A DNA stretch of 64,000 bases, from the NCBI GenBank assembly GCA_033856195.1, contig JAWVFL010000086.1, forward strand, positions 1 through 64,000. The letters run 5' to 3'. The notes under the pieces were generated by a model. It saw only the letters and a program-made list of their open reading frames with translations, searched no databases and was not told the DNA's origin. The translations under genes and the position numbers were made by a program. Positions 15,564-24,852 of the stretch are shown in pieces (within the stretch, counting starts at the first letter, position 1; the number at the start of each line of letters is the position of its first letter). Source of the stretch: VRUE01 sp033856195 (GTDB lineage: Bacteria; Actinomycetota; Thermoleophilia; Solirubrobacterales; 70-9).

Positions 15564-15589
15564 GTTTTCGCCTGCGAAGCACGGGGTAT
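15564..15589 (+). promoter_or_regulatory. SigB/SigF-type promoter of the acidic protein gene
   Basis: GTTT (15564-15567), a 16-base spacer and GGGTAT (15584-15589). The ATG of the following gene is 10 bases after the -10 element, so a leaderless transcript is expected. It lies back to back with the leftward promoter at 15505-15531. Confidence 0.5.
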
Positions 15590-15599
15590 CGAACCGCAC

Positions 15600-15911
15600 A
15601 TGGAACGAAACCATTCCAACCCAGGCAATCCCGAAGACAAGGCCGCACGCGAACCCGGTGACCTTTCCGAGGATTCTCATCCGCACAAAGTGCTCAGCAA
15701 CCCGGTCGAGGATCCCGATCCAACCGAGTGGCCCGATCCATACGACAAGCGCGAGGACCCGCGCGATCCGCCCGACCCGGACGGCCGGCCGTTCGGTGAG
15801 CAGCCTCATCCACCCACCGGAAGCACGAGCACGAGCGAACCGCACCCATCGCAAGATCCCGAGGCTGAGGACCGCTGGGAGGCGCCGAAGCGGGACAAGC
15901 TCGACGATTAG
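15600..15911 (+). CDS. Small acidic, Pro/Asp/Glu-rich disordered protein
   Basis: 103 residues from ATG 15600; the frame opens at 15549 but the promoter position supports 15600. Composition is extreme: mostly D, E, P, S, H and K with almost no hydrophobics (for example DPDPTEWPDPYDKREDPRDP), so it is expected to be intrinsically disordered. No Shine-Dalgarno is present, in line with a leaderless mRNA from the stress promoter 10 bases upstream. It may be a desiccation/osmotic-type protectant; that is inference from composition and promoter only. The stop overlaps the convergent stress-protein gene by four bases. Confidence 0.55.
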   Translation: MERNHSNPGNPEDKAAREPGDLSEDSHPHKVLSNPVEDPDPTEWPDPYDKREDPRDPPDPDGRPFGEQPHPPTGSTSTSEPHPSQDPEAEDRWEAPKRDKLDD

Positions 15912-16759
15912 ATGGAGATCAAGATGACCGCCGCGACGAGAGCGACCGGCGTGCCCAAGAGGCTGATGCGGGCGAGGAAGCGGCTCCACATACCCTCATA
16001 GCCGACACTCTGGAAGAGGAAGAGGCCGACGACGTGGGCAAGGTTGAGCAGCGCCATCCCGGTGGCGATCAAGACGGTTGCGGCGGCAGCTCCGCCGAGG
16101 CGACCTTCCTCAAGATCGTGGCCGTTCGCGTCACCGACGGCCTTGGTGGCGAGGACGCCCAGCAGCAGGGTCCCGATGACCGCGACCACGATCCCAAACA
16201 CGTCGCGGGCGCTGAGCGGCGGCCAGTTTCCCGATGGACGCCAGCCGCGCTTGCGACCAGCCCCAGCTTGCGTGTGCTCGACGTCGAGGACGTGAGGCTC
16301 GGCGGCTTTATCGACGACTAGCTCGGTGACGGGCATCTCGAGATCCCGTTCTGCCTGCTCGAGCAAACCCTTCTCAGGGAACGCGCCGTCGCTGTCTTGG
16401 TGCGCGACGACGATGATTTGATCGGGGTGAAACTTGAGCACCTCGTCCTGGATCGCTAGAAGCGGATCTGAGTCGCCGACCTCGCCCTCGGCGGCGATGC
16501 CGGCGCCGCGCAGTTCCTCGAGGGTCCGCCGCAGCCGCTCTTCGGCTGGCTGAATCGCGCCATCGACGTCCCCGAGCATGTACTTGACGCCAGAGTTCGG
16601 CATCGCTGGAGCGACAACAAAGACCTCATCGATGCGGTTCTCAAGCTGATGAAGAAGTCCGTCCCTCAACTCGGCGCCAGTAACGGTTTCGTTGGCGACA
16701 ACAAGCGCCCGCGATCGTTTGTCTGTCCTCTCAGATCCGTCTGTCGCAGTAGTAGCCAT
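15908..16759 (-). CDS. Universal-stress-protein-like domain fused to four-helix membrane region
   Basis: 283 residues. Residues 20 to about 155 form a UspA-like alpha/beta domain (RALVVANETVTGAELRDGLL, VFVVAPAMP, EEELRG-like helix, then PDQIIVVAHQD and a closing strand TELVVDK). The typical ATP loop G-x2-G-x9-G-S/T is not evident. Residues about 185-283 contain three to four membrane helices (VFGIVVAVIGTLLLGVLATK; ATVLIATGMALLNLAHVVGL; LLGTPVALVAAVILIS). The ATG follows a GGGTAA element by only 9 bases, suggesting a leaderless stress-induced transcript. A Usp domain tethered to membrane helices is unusual but known. Confidence 0.7.
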   Translation of the reverse strand: MATTATDGSERTDKRSRALVVANETVTGAELRDGLLHQLENRIDEVFVVAPAMPNSGVKYMLGDVDGAIQPAEERLRRTLEELRGAGIAAEGEVGDSDPLLAIQDEVLKFHPDQIIVVAHQDSDGAFPEKGLLEQAERDLEMPVTELVVDKAAEPHVLDVEHTQAGAGRKRGWRPSGNWPPLSARDVFGIVVAVIGTLLLGVLATKAVGDANGHDLEEGRLGGAAAATVLIATGMALLNLAHVVGLFLFQSVGYEGMWSRFLARISLLGTPVALVAAVILISI

Positions 16760-16768
16760 GCCCTGGCT

Positions 16769-16793
16769 TTACCCGTTGGGCCAGAGTGCAAGC
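16769..16793 (-). promoter_or_regulatory. Weak SigB/SigF-like promoter of the stress/membrane protein
   Basis: Minus strand GCTT, a 15-base spacer, then GGGTAA (16774-16769), 9 bases before the ATG. The -35 has one mismatch and the spacer is shorter than in its neighbours, so it is less certain, though the -10 to start distance matches the site at 15505-15531. Confidence 0.3.
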
Positions 16794-16856
16794 GTCTACG
16801 GTGACGGCATTCGCAGGACAGCATCGTCGCTTGGGCGACTGTGTTCCAAGTATGCG

Positions 16857-16949
16857 ATGAGAGACAACGAGCGCCGGACCGATATTGCCCTGGCTCTGCT
16901 TGCCACCGCCTCGATCGCAGGCATCGTCTTGATTGGCCGAACCGCTTAA
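16857..16949 (+). CDS. Possible 30-residue single-helix membrane peptide
   Basis: ATG 16857 opens MRDNERRTDIALALLATASI and continues AGIVLIGRTA: a charged N-terminus, an uninterrupted hydrophobic helix and a terminal Arg. No ribosome site is visible. The stop overlaps the end of the convergent SRPBCC gene by four bases. Reported because the composition is that of a real small membrane protein, but chance cannot be excluded. Confidence 0.2.
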   Translation: MRDNERRTDIALALLATASIAGIVLIGRTA

Positions 16950-17482
16950 GGCAAGGGTCTTTCCGCCCGGTGCTTGACGCGGGCAAGCAGGCGGCGGGTG
17001 AGGAGGACGTGGCCGCGAGTGCCGATCACCAGGGCCCGGTAGGCGCGGCCCTTGAGCCCGGGAAATGCCGCACGGGTCTCGGCACGAAGGTTGGTGCCTT
17101 TCCGATCGTCGTCGTCAAGTCGAAAGATCAGCGCGTAGTCGGAATACCGGTGCCTGCCGGCGAGGGCCAATTCCCGCGGGCGCTCGGCGGTCTCGACGTG
17201 GAAGCCCGGCAAGGTCGAGCCGGAAGCGAGGGGACGCGGCCCCGAAGCGGCTACGTCGGCGCAGCCAAGGAGACGCGAAGCTCGGCCCGCGGAGGCAAAT
17301 GAGCGGTCGGCAACCCGCAGCAATGCGTCCCAAGCGACATCGGGATCTGCCTCAATCACCACCGAGTGCTCGTCGACATGAGGCAGATGTTCGGTTTGAG
17401 CCGGCGCCATAAGGGGAATCCTATTGCTTCCCCAGCGACCCGCGATGGCTTGCTGAAGCCATTTGAACAGCGACGATGACAC
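16946..17482 (-). CDS. SRPBCC/START-like domain protein
   Basis: Up to 178 residues from GTG 17482; ATG 17410 (MAPAQTEHLP) is an equally good start and begins nearer the domain. EHSVVIEADPDVAWDALLRV is the characteristic first strand and helix of SRPBCC proteins. GFHVETAERPRELALAGRHR and YALIFRLDDDD are the central strands, and a long C-terminal helix ends the fold. Such proteins bind hydrophobic ligands or act as cyclases; the ligand is unknown. It is divergent from the large secreted protein at 17621. Confidence 0.65.
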   Translation of the reverse strand: MSSSLFKWLQQAIAGRWGSNRIPLMAPAQTEHLPHVDEHSVVIEADPDVAWDALLRVADRSFASAGRASRLLGCADVAASGPRPLASGSTLPGFHVETAERPRELALAGRHRYSDYALIFRLDDDDRKGTNLRAETRAAFPGLKGRAYRALVIGTRGHVLLTRRLLARVKHRAERPLP

Positions 17483-17511
17483 TGATCGATGTCATCGACA
17501 CGCTTCTGCGG

Positions 17512-17538
17512 GTTTACCCCCTTGATACCGACGGGTAC
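17512..17538 (+). promoter_or_regulatory. SigB/SigF-type promoter of the large secreted protein
   Basis: GTTT (17512-17515), a 17-base spacer and GGGTAC (17533-17538), with the start codon about 80 bases downstream. The same sequence contains gggtttaccc, so symmetry could also serve the divergent gene. Confidence 0.4.
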
Positions 17539-17620
17539 CGGTAGGTACCGTAGAGGCGCGGAGAGATTTAGCGCCATGCGCAGGGACTGGGTTTACGTCA
17601 ATGCGAATGAGGAGAGACGA

Positions 17621-20488
17621 ATGGCTAGGCGCTTGATCGCTTTTAGCGCGGTGATGGCCCTGTGGCTTGTAGCTGCGGTGCCGGTCGTACAGGCCGACAC
17701 CGGAGACATCATCGAACCGCAGAACGACCCACCGACTGTCAACGACGGTTGGCAGGCCGGTGTCTGTACCGAAGATCCGATCGGGAACCAGTGCAAGCCG
17801 GAAGACCCGGTTACCAGGTTCTTCCGAGTGGCCGCCGGCCACCCGCCGATCGGCTTTACGCAGTACATCGTCAAGCAGGAAGAATTTGAAGTTTCTCCAG
17901 GCGTCTTTGCATTCCGCCCAATCGGGCCAGTGAAAACGATTCGCGTTGATCTTCCGCCCGGCCTGACCGTCAACCCGCAGGCGACGCTGACCCGCTGCAC
18001 GCAGGCGGAGTTCGACACCCCGGTTGGTCCGACCGAACTTCCTGGCTGCCCGTCTTCGAGCCAGGTTGGCGAAGAGCGCCTGACTCTCAAGGTCATAGCA
18101 AACGGAGCCGAAGTCGCGCCCATCCCGGGTGTCACCCAGGTGCCCCTCTACAACATGGTCCCGGACTTCGGCGAACCAGCCAAATTCGGCTTCAAAATCG
18201 GTGGGCCAGGCGCCAAAAAAATCGTCTACCTCAACACCGAAGTCGCCTGGGAGGGCGACTACCACGAGAGCTTCACGATCCACCTGCCGACGCCCAACCC
18301 CGGCACTCGAAGCTGGAAGAGCCGCTTGGTGAACTTCGGCAACAAAACCACTGAAGGGAGCGACGGCACTTACGTCACCAACCCGACCACCTGCTTCAGC
18401 TCGCAGCTGCCCCCGTATGAGGGCATCTACACGACGTTCCTGCGGGCCGAGCCGGCCCCGCCTGGGGAAGAAGAAGCGGATTTCCCGGCAAGCGCCACTC
18501 CGTTCGCCTCGGACCTCTCCCTGCCGGAAGGCCTGACGCAGACCGAATGCGCGAGCGTGCCCTTCGAACCGGGGCTCAATGTTGCGCCCGGCACGACACA
18601 GGTCGATTCGCCAGCGACGCCGACGATTGAGACCACTCTGCCGTTTAAACCGACGGACAAACAGAGTCAATCGCACCTGCGTAACGCCAGCATCACCCTG
18701 CCGGAGGGGATGGGGCTGAATCCCTCCGCGGCCAACGGCCTGCAGTCGTGCACCAACGCTGAGTTCGGCAAGGGCACGCGCAACCCCGTGGCTTGTCCCG
18801 CAGCATCGAGGATCGGATCGGTCGAAGTCGAGACACCGCCGCTGCCCGCGGGCACGCTGAAAGGCACTGCCTACCTCGGCCAGCAGCTCAGCCGCAATCC
18901 CGAGTCCGGCGAAGAGTTCCGCATCTTCGTCCTCGCCGAGTCGGCCCAGTATGGGATCTCAGCACGCCTGATCGGCAACACCAAAGCGAACCCGAAAACG
19001 GGTCAGCTGACGACGACGTTCGCCGAGACGCCGCAGGTGCCGTTCACCTCGGTGAAAATCAACCTCGACGACGCCAAAGGCGTGCTCAGCAGCCCGCCAA
19101 CCTGTTCGGCGGCAACCACGACGAGCGTGATGGAACCGTGGTCGACGCCGAAATCCACCAAGACCCCGTCGAGCGAGTTCACGCCCTCCGCCGCCCCGGG
19201 CGGTGGCGCCTGCCCGACCACGTTGGCCGGACGGCCGTTCGTCCCGACCTACACGGCCAAATCGGATAGCGAGAAAGCAAACGCCTACAGCCCGTTCCGG
19301 GTCAACATCGGTCGCACCGATGGTCAGCAGGAGGTCAAGCGAGTCGACGTGACCCTGCCGAAGGGGCACGCGGGCAACCTGACCGGGATCCCGTACTGCT
19401 CAGAGGGCGAGATCGCGGCGGCCGAGACGAGTAGTGGCGTCGCCGAGCAGGCCAACTCGGGCTGTCCCAGCTCGAGCCAGATCGGCGCCGCATCGACCCG
19501 GAGCGGAACTGGATCGAGTCCGATCACGATCGGCGGCAAGGCCTTCCTCGCCGGGCCGTACAAGGGCGCTCCGCTCTCGCTGGTGACTGTCACGCCAGCC
19601 ATTGCGGGACCGTTCGATCTCGGCACCGTAGTGGTCAGGGTCGCCCTGTTCGTCAACCCGGAAACCGCTCAGGTCCACGCGGTCTCCGACGCGATCCCCA
19701 ATGTGTTCGGAGGGGTCAAGCTGGACATCCGCTCGATCGACGTCAACGTCGATCGCAAGAAGTTCATGCACAACCCGACGAACTGTGCGAAACAGGCAAC
19801 CACCGGCTTCATCAACGGCGGTGGCGCCGATCCGACCAGCCCGGCGGCGTGGAGCTCCTACCCGGTCTCCTCGCCCTTCCAGGCCACCGGGTGCAAAGGG
19901 CTCAGCTTCAAGCCGAAGCTGCACACCCGCCTGTTCGGCGGCAAAGGCACGACCACCCGCGGCAAGCACCCGAAGCTGCGGGCGATCCTCGAAGGCCGCT
20001 CCAAAGACGCCAACGTGCTGCGCAGCGCCCTGGCGTTGCCGCACGCGCTGTTCCTCGACCAGGGGAACATCAGGACCGTCTGCACGAGGCCGCAGCTGGC
20101 CTCCCAGACGTGCCCGAAGGCGGCCATCTACGGACACGCACAGGCGAAGAGCCCGCTGCTCGGCAAGGCCCTGAAGGGACCGGTGTACCTGGTCTCCTCG
20201 GACCACGAACTGCCGGACCTGCTCGTTGACCTGCGCGGTCAGGTGAACATCCAGCTGCGCGGCGTGATCACCTCCAAGAACGGGGGGATCAAGACCGTGT
20301 TCAACAACACGCCCGACGTGCCGGTGAGCAAGTTCATCCTGCGCATGGAAGGCGGCGCGAAAAAGGGTCTCCTGGTCAATTCCAGGAATCTGTGCAAAGG
20401 CCCGCTGTCCTCGGTGATGAGCCTGAAAGGACAGAACGGCAAGAAGGTCAAGAACAACCACTTGCCGCTCAAGGTGAGCGGCTGCTGA
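17621..20488 (+). CDS. Large secreted repeat protein, envelope-associated
   Basis: 955 residues from ATG 17621, which follows GAGGAG and begins a signal peptide (MARRLIAFSAVMALWLVAAV, cleavage near VQA). The mature protein has at least three copies of a cysteine-paired module: LPPGLTVNPQATLTRCTQAE with GCPSSSQVG; LPEGMGLNPSAANGLQSCTN with CPAASRIGSVEV; LPKGHAGNLTGIPYCSEGE with GCPSSSQIG. Each is followed by beta-rich segments. No membrane anchor or catalytic motif is seen. The module resembles large secreted proteins I associate with Thermoleophilia, role unknown. Upstream frames to 17489 lack a ribosome site. A stress-type promoter precedes it. Confidence 0.8.
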   Translation: MARRLIAFSAVMALWLVAAVPVVQADTGDIIEPQNDPPTVNDGWQAGVCTEDPIGNQCKPEDPVTRFFRVAAGHPPIGFTQYIVKQEEFEVSPGVFAFRPIGPVKTIRVDLPPGLTVNPQATLTRCTQAEFDTPVGPTELPGCPSSSQVGEERLTLKVIANGAEVAPIPGVTQVPLYNMVPDFGEPAKFGFKIGGPGAKKIVYLNTEVAWEGDYHESFTIHLPTPNPGTRSWKSRLVNFGNKTTEGSDGTYVTNPTTCFSSQLPPYEGIYTTFLRAEPAPPGEEEADFPASATPFASDLSLPEGLTQTECASVPFEPGLNVAPGTTQVDSPATPTIETTLPFKPTDKQSQSHLRNASITLPEGMGLNPSAANGLQSCTNAEFGKGTRNPVACPAASRIGSVEVETPPLPAGTLKGTAYLGQQLSRNPESGEEFRIFVLAESAQYGISARLIGNTKANPKTGQLTTTFAETPQVPFTSVKINLDDAKGVLSSPPTCSAATTTSVMEPWSTPKSTKTPSSEFTPSAAPGGGACPTTLAGRPFVPTYTAKSDSEKANAYSPFRVNIGRTDGQQEVKRVDVTLPKGHAGNLTGIPYCSEGEIAAAETSSGVAEQANSGCPSSSQIGAASTRSGTGSSPITIGGKAFLAGPYKGAPLSLVTVTPAIAGPFDLGTVVVRVALFVNPETAQVHAVSDAIPNVFGGVKLDIRSIDVNVDRKKFMHNPTNCAKQATTGFINGGGADPTSPAAWSSYPVSSPFQATGCKGLSFKPKLHTRLFGGKGTTTRGKHPKLRAILEGRSKDANVLRSALALPHALFLDQGNIRTVCTRPQLASQTCPKAAIYGHAQAKSPLLGKALKGPVYLVSSDHELPDLLVDLRGQVNIQLRGVITSKNGGIKTVFNNTPDVPVSKFILRMEGGAKKGLLVNSRNLCKGPLSSVMSLKGQNGKKVKNNHLPLKVSGC

Positions 20489-20517
20489 ACGGGCGGCGGT
20501 AGAAGGACGCCTATCAA

Positions 20518-20550
20518 GCACGGCGCGGCGGGCACTGGGGCTCGCCGTGC
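20518..20550. terminator. Bidirectional hairpin terminator between convergent genes
   Basis: GCACGGCG (20518-20525) pairs with CGCCGTGC (20543-20550) across a 17-base loop in the 73-base gap between two convergent stop codons. No U-tract is present on either strand, so termination efficiency is uncertain. Confidence 0.4.
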
Positions 20551-20561
20551 CGGCGCTGTCT

Positions 20562-21428
20562 CTAGAGCGCGGCCGGAAGAGGCTGCGCGCTGGTGCCCCG
20601 GGCGGGGATGAGAAGGGCGGAGGCGCAGACCATCGCGAAGGCGCTCGCCTGCAGGGCCAGGCCGAGCGGGTTCGACGAGAGCGGGTCGCCGAAGACGAGG
20701 ACGCCGGCGGCGATCTGGGCGGCGTTGGCGACGAGGCCGATCAGCCCGATCGTCTCGATCGCGCCACCGCGCTGAAGCGCCGCGGCAGCCGCGTACTGGG
20801 CGCCGATGCCGGCAACGGCGGTCAGCGCGATCCAGGGTGCGAGGACCGCGATCGAGACCTCTCCAACCCCGGTAAGACCCTTGATCGCGACGCCGGCGAG
20901 GGCGAAGAGGATGCCGGCGACGGCGGCGAGCACGACCTCGCCGTGGTCGGCCAGCCGCTCTGAGCGGTGGCCCAGGGCCAGGCCGGAGGCGAGCAGCGCC
21001 AGACCGCCCTCGAAGCCGAGCATGGCGCCGATCTCAAAGCCGGAGTGGTTGCCGGTGAAGTGGGGGACGGTGAGGACCAGCAGCGCGAGGCCGGCGCCGC
21101 CGAGCAGCAGGGCGAACCACTGGCGCCGCTCGACCGCGTCGCCGAAGAGGCGCTGCGCCATCACCGCGAGGGTGACGGCGCCGCCGGCAAGCACGGCCTG
21201 GACGATCGAGATCGGGGCGAGCGAGAGTGCGGCGATGTGGATCAGCCAAGCCACGGCGGCGACTCCCCAGCCGGCGGCAAACCAGGGCGAGGAAGCGAGG
21301 TTGCGGGCGCTGCGCAGCGGTTCGGCGATGCGGACCGGGGCGGCGCGGTGGCAGCCGCGGTGCTTGAGCAGCGAAGCGAGGTTCGTCAGCAACGCCGCGG
21401 CTACGGCGAGCCCGATCCCTATCTGCAC
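20562..21428 (-). CDS. DMT-superfamily / NIPA-like membrane permease
   Basis: 288 residues with nine or ten hydrophobic helices in two repeats. The first begins IGLAVAAALLTNLASLLKHR and includes LAPISIVQAVLAGGAVTLAV and RLFGDAVERRQW, the loop pattern of EamA/NIPA-like proteins. The second includes GIGAQYAAAAALQRGGAIET and a final FGDPLSSNPLGLALQ. Expected in the cytoplasmic membrane; the substrate (metabolite or Mg2+) cannot be told. It is separated from the convergent secreted-protein gene by a hairpin. The next leftward gene upstream begins only 22 bases away. Confidence 0.75.
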   Translation of the reverse strand: MQIGIGLAVAAALLTNLASLLKHRGCHRAAPVRIAEPLRSARNLASSPWFAAGWGVAAVAWLIHIAALSLAPISIVQAVLAGGAVTLAVMAQRLFGDAVERRQWFALLLGGAGLALLVLTVPHFTGNHSGFEIGAMLGFEGGLALLASGLALGHRSERLADHGEVVLAAVAGILFALAGVAIKGLTGVGEVSIAVLAPWIALTAVAGIGAQYAAAAALQRGGAIETIGLIGLVANAAQIAAGVLVFGDPLSSNPLGLALQASAFAMVCASALLIPARGTSAQPLPAAL

Positions 21429-21449
21429 GCTAACGCCGCCACGGTTCCT

Positions 21450-21844
21450 CTATCGGCCGGCGGCGGCCCGATGCTTAGCCCGCGACGCTTTCGATGGCGG
21501 CGGAGGATCGGGAATCTCGAGACGACGGCGTGCCCTGCTGACCGCCGAGACGGACGTCCGGCAGGCCCTGGCGATGATCCCGTCGGCGTGCTCGGGCGTG
21601 CGGCTGACCTCGAACTCGATCAGGGCGGCCCGGCGCAGTTTTGCCCGCGCCGCGACAGGACTGTCGCTGGGCGCGGAGTCGAGTGCCGCCTCTGCGGCAC
21701 GCTGGCGCCGGCAGACCAGGCAGAAGAGACCATCGGCCGAGTTCACCCACGTGTCGGGCAGTGGCACGGGCCCCCCGTCGATACGACTGGCGCTGACGCC
21801 GCAGCCCCCGCAGGTCCACTTCGTCGCCACGTTCTGCTCCCCGT

Positions 21845-21848
<4 letters not shown>
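21450..21848 (-). CDS. Zinc-ribbon/HTH-like small DNA-binding protein, hypothetical
   Basis: 132 residues. An N-terminal four-cysteine knuckle (CGGC at about 13-16 and CLVC at about 43-46) probably binds zinc. The C-terminal half (EFEVSRTPEHADGIIARACR followed by TSVSAVSRARRRLEIP) reads as a helix-turn-helix with its recognition helix, then a basic tail. It overlaps the helicase gene by four bases, so the two are co-translated. It could be a regulator or an RNA/DNA-binding partner of the helicase. No family is recognised. Confidence 0.6.
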
Positions 21849-23059
<1,211 letters not shown>

Positions 23060-23082
23060 GATTGTTGTGGCTCCTTCTTGAG

Positions 23083-23113
23083 CGTTTTGGGGAGATCCAG
23101 CGACCCCAAAACG
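23083..23113 (-). promoter_or_regulatory. 5'-leader hairpin of the helicase gene
   Basis: CGTTTTGGGG (23083-23092) and CCCCAAAACG (23104-23113) form a perfect 10-bp stem with an 11-base loop, ending about 24 bases before the GTG and just upstream of the AAGGAG ribosome site. RNA helicase genes are often autoregulated through structured leaders, which makes this a plausible target. It could instead be a small palindromic repeat. Confidence 0.4.
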
Positions 23114-23274
23114 CACTGAGCGCACGGAGGAAACGGAACCTCTCGGGTGGCGGTTGCGCCAAACCCGACCCATTCACCGTAGCAGCCAGTCACGAAATCG
23201 CTCGCATCCTCGCCTCGCGGGCGTACACTCGTCAAAGCCGGATGGGTGCCGGCGAACCTACGGGAAGGAGTGGC

Positions 23275-24852
23275 ATGTACGACTACGTGATCGTCGGCGC
23301 GGGCTCCGCTGGCTGTGTGCTCGCGGCGCGACTCTCTGAGGACCCGGAGGTGAGCGTCCTGCTGCTCGAGGCTGGTCCTCCCGACGCCAACCAGAACATC
23401 CACGTGCCGCTCGGCTACCTGCAGCTCGCCCGTACCGAGATCGATTGGGACTACCACTCGGCGCCCGAGCCCAACTGCGGCGGTCGCCAGATCTCGCTGC
23501 CCCGCGGCAAGGTGCTCGGCGGCTCCTCTTCGCTCAACGCGATGGTCTACATCCGCGGCAACCGCCGTGACTACGACGAGTGGGGGGTCCCCGGCTGGGC
23601 TTGGGACGATCTCTTCCCGTACTTCCTCAAGGCCGAGGACAACGAGCGCGGCGCCTCGGACTGGCACGCGATCGGGGGACCGCTGCCGGTGTCCGACCAA
23701 CGCTCCGGCAACAAGATCTCACCCGCCTTCGTCGAGGCGGGGATCGAGGCGGGCCTGTCCCGCAACGAGGACTTCAACGGCGCCGAGCAGGACGGCGTCG
23801 GCATGTACCAGGTGACCCAGCGCGGCGGCATGCGAGCGAGCGCCGCCGTCTCCTATCTGCACCCGGCGAGCGAGAGGCCGAACCTGACGGTGATGCCCTA
23901 CATGCACGTCAACCGCGTGCTCTTCGAGGGCAAGCGCGCGGTTGGGGTCGAGGCAAGCCAGCTGGGCCAGTCGCAGGAGCTGCGCGCCGAGCGCGAGGTG
24001 ATCCTCTGCGGCGGCGCCTACAACTCGCCCCAGCTGCTGATGCTCTCCGGTGTGGGCCCGGCCGAGCACCTGACGATGCGCGAGATCGAGGTGCTGCTCG
24101 ATCAGCCGGCGGTGGGGGAGAACCTCGGCGATCATCCCGCTGCCTACGGCGTCTGGACCACCCCCGAGCCGGAGAGCCTGCTGCTGGCCCTGGAGCCGGC
24201 GGCGATGGCCGAGTTCGAGGCGGCGCAGACCGGGCCGTTCGCGTCCAACCTTGCCGAATCGGGTGGCTTCGCCAGGGTCGGCAGCGACGCCGAGGCGCCC
24301 GACGTCCAGTTCCACGTCGCCCCGATCCAGATCGTCGACGAGGGGATGGCCGACCCGCAGGCGCATGGTGTCTGGGTCTCGCCCTGCCTGCTCACGGCCA
24401 AGGGTCGCGGCACGGTGCGGCTCGCCTCGGCGGACCCGACCGCGAAGCCGATCGTGCGCAACAACTTCTACGAGGACGAGACCGACATGGCACGGATGAT
24501 GGATGCGATGCGGCTGGCGGAAGAGATCTGCGCCCAGCCAGCCTTCAGCCCCTACGCGGCCGAGCCTTTCACCGCTCCGGCCGACGACTCCGAGGACGCA
24601 CTGCGCGCCCACATCGCCCAGACCACTTTCGAGATCTACCACCCGGTCGGCACCTGCGCGATCGGGTCGGTCGTCGACGCCGAGCTCTGCGTCGAGGGTC
24701 TCGAGGGCATTCGCGTCGTCGACGCCTCGGTGATGCCGAAGGTGCCACGCGGCAACACCAACGCCCCGACGATCGCGATCGCGGAGCGGGCCGCCGACCT
24801 GATCCGCCACGGCAAGGCGGTCGTGGTCGAGGCTGACGCAGCTCGGGTCTAG
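23275..24852 (+). CDS. GMC-family FAD-dependent oxidoreductase (choline-dehydrogenase-like)
   Basis: 525 residues from ATG 23275, 4 nt after GGAGT; the frame opens further left without support. The Rossmann FAD motif GAGSAG is at residues 8-13, then LLLEAGP, GMC signature 1 GKVLGGSSSLNAMVYIRGN and signature 2 GGAYNSPQLLMLSGVGP. The C-terminal active site is YHPVGTCAIG (His near residue 457) and GNTNAPTIAIAE. It oxidises alcohols such as choline, alkanols or sugars; the substrate is not determined. Its stop overlaps that of the convergent amt gene. Confidence 0.92.
   Translation: MYDYVIVGAGSAGCVLAARLSEDPEVSVLLLEAGPPDANQNIHVPLGYLQLARTEIDWDYHSAPEPNCGGRQISLPRGKVLGGSSSLNAMVYIRGNRRDYDEWGVPGWAWDDLFPYFLKAEDNERGASDWHAIGGPLPVSDQRSGNKISPAFVEAGIEAGLSRNEDFNGAEQDGVGMYQVTQRGGMRASAAVSYLHPASERPNLTVMPYMHVNRVLFEGKRAVGVEASQLGQSQELRAEREVILCGGAYNSPQLLMLSGVGPAEHLTMREIEVLLDQPAVGENLGDHPAAYGVWTTPEPESLLLALEPAAMAEFEAAQTGPFASNLAESGGFARVGSDAEAPDVQFHVAPIQIVDEGMADPQAHGVWVSPCLLTAKGRGTVRLASADPTAKPIVRNNFYEDETDMARMMDAMRLAEEICAQPAFSPYAAEPFTAPADDSEDALRAHIAQTTFEIYHPVGTCAIGSVVDAELCVEGLEGIRVVDASVMPKVPRGNTNAPTIAIAERAADLIRHGKAVVVEADAARV

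Noticed and set aside
23580..24836. 418-codon frame overlapping the GMC oxidoreductase in another frame
   Set aside because: Arg/Gly/Ala-rich out-of-frame translation; the GMC frame holds all catalytic motifs.
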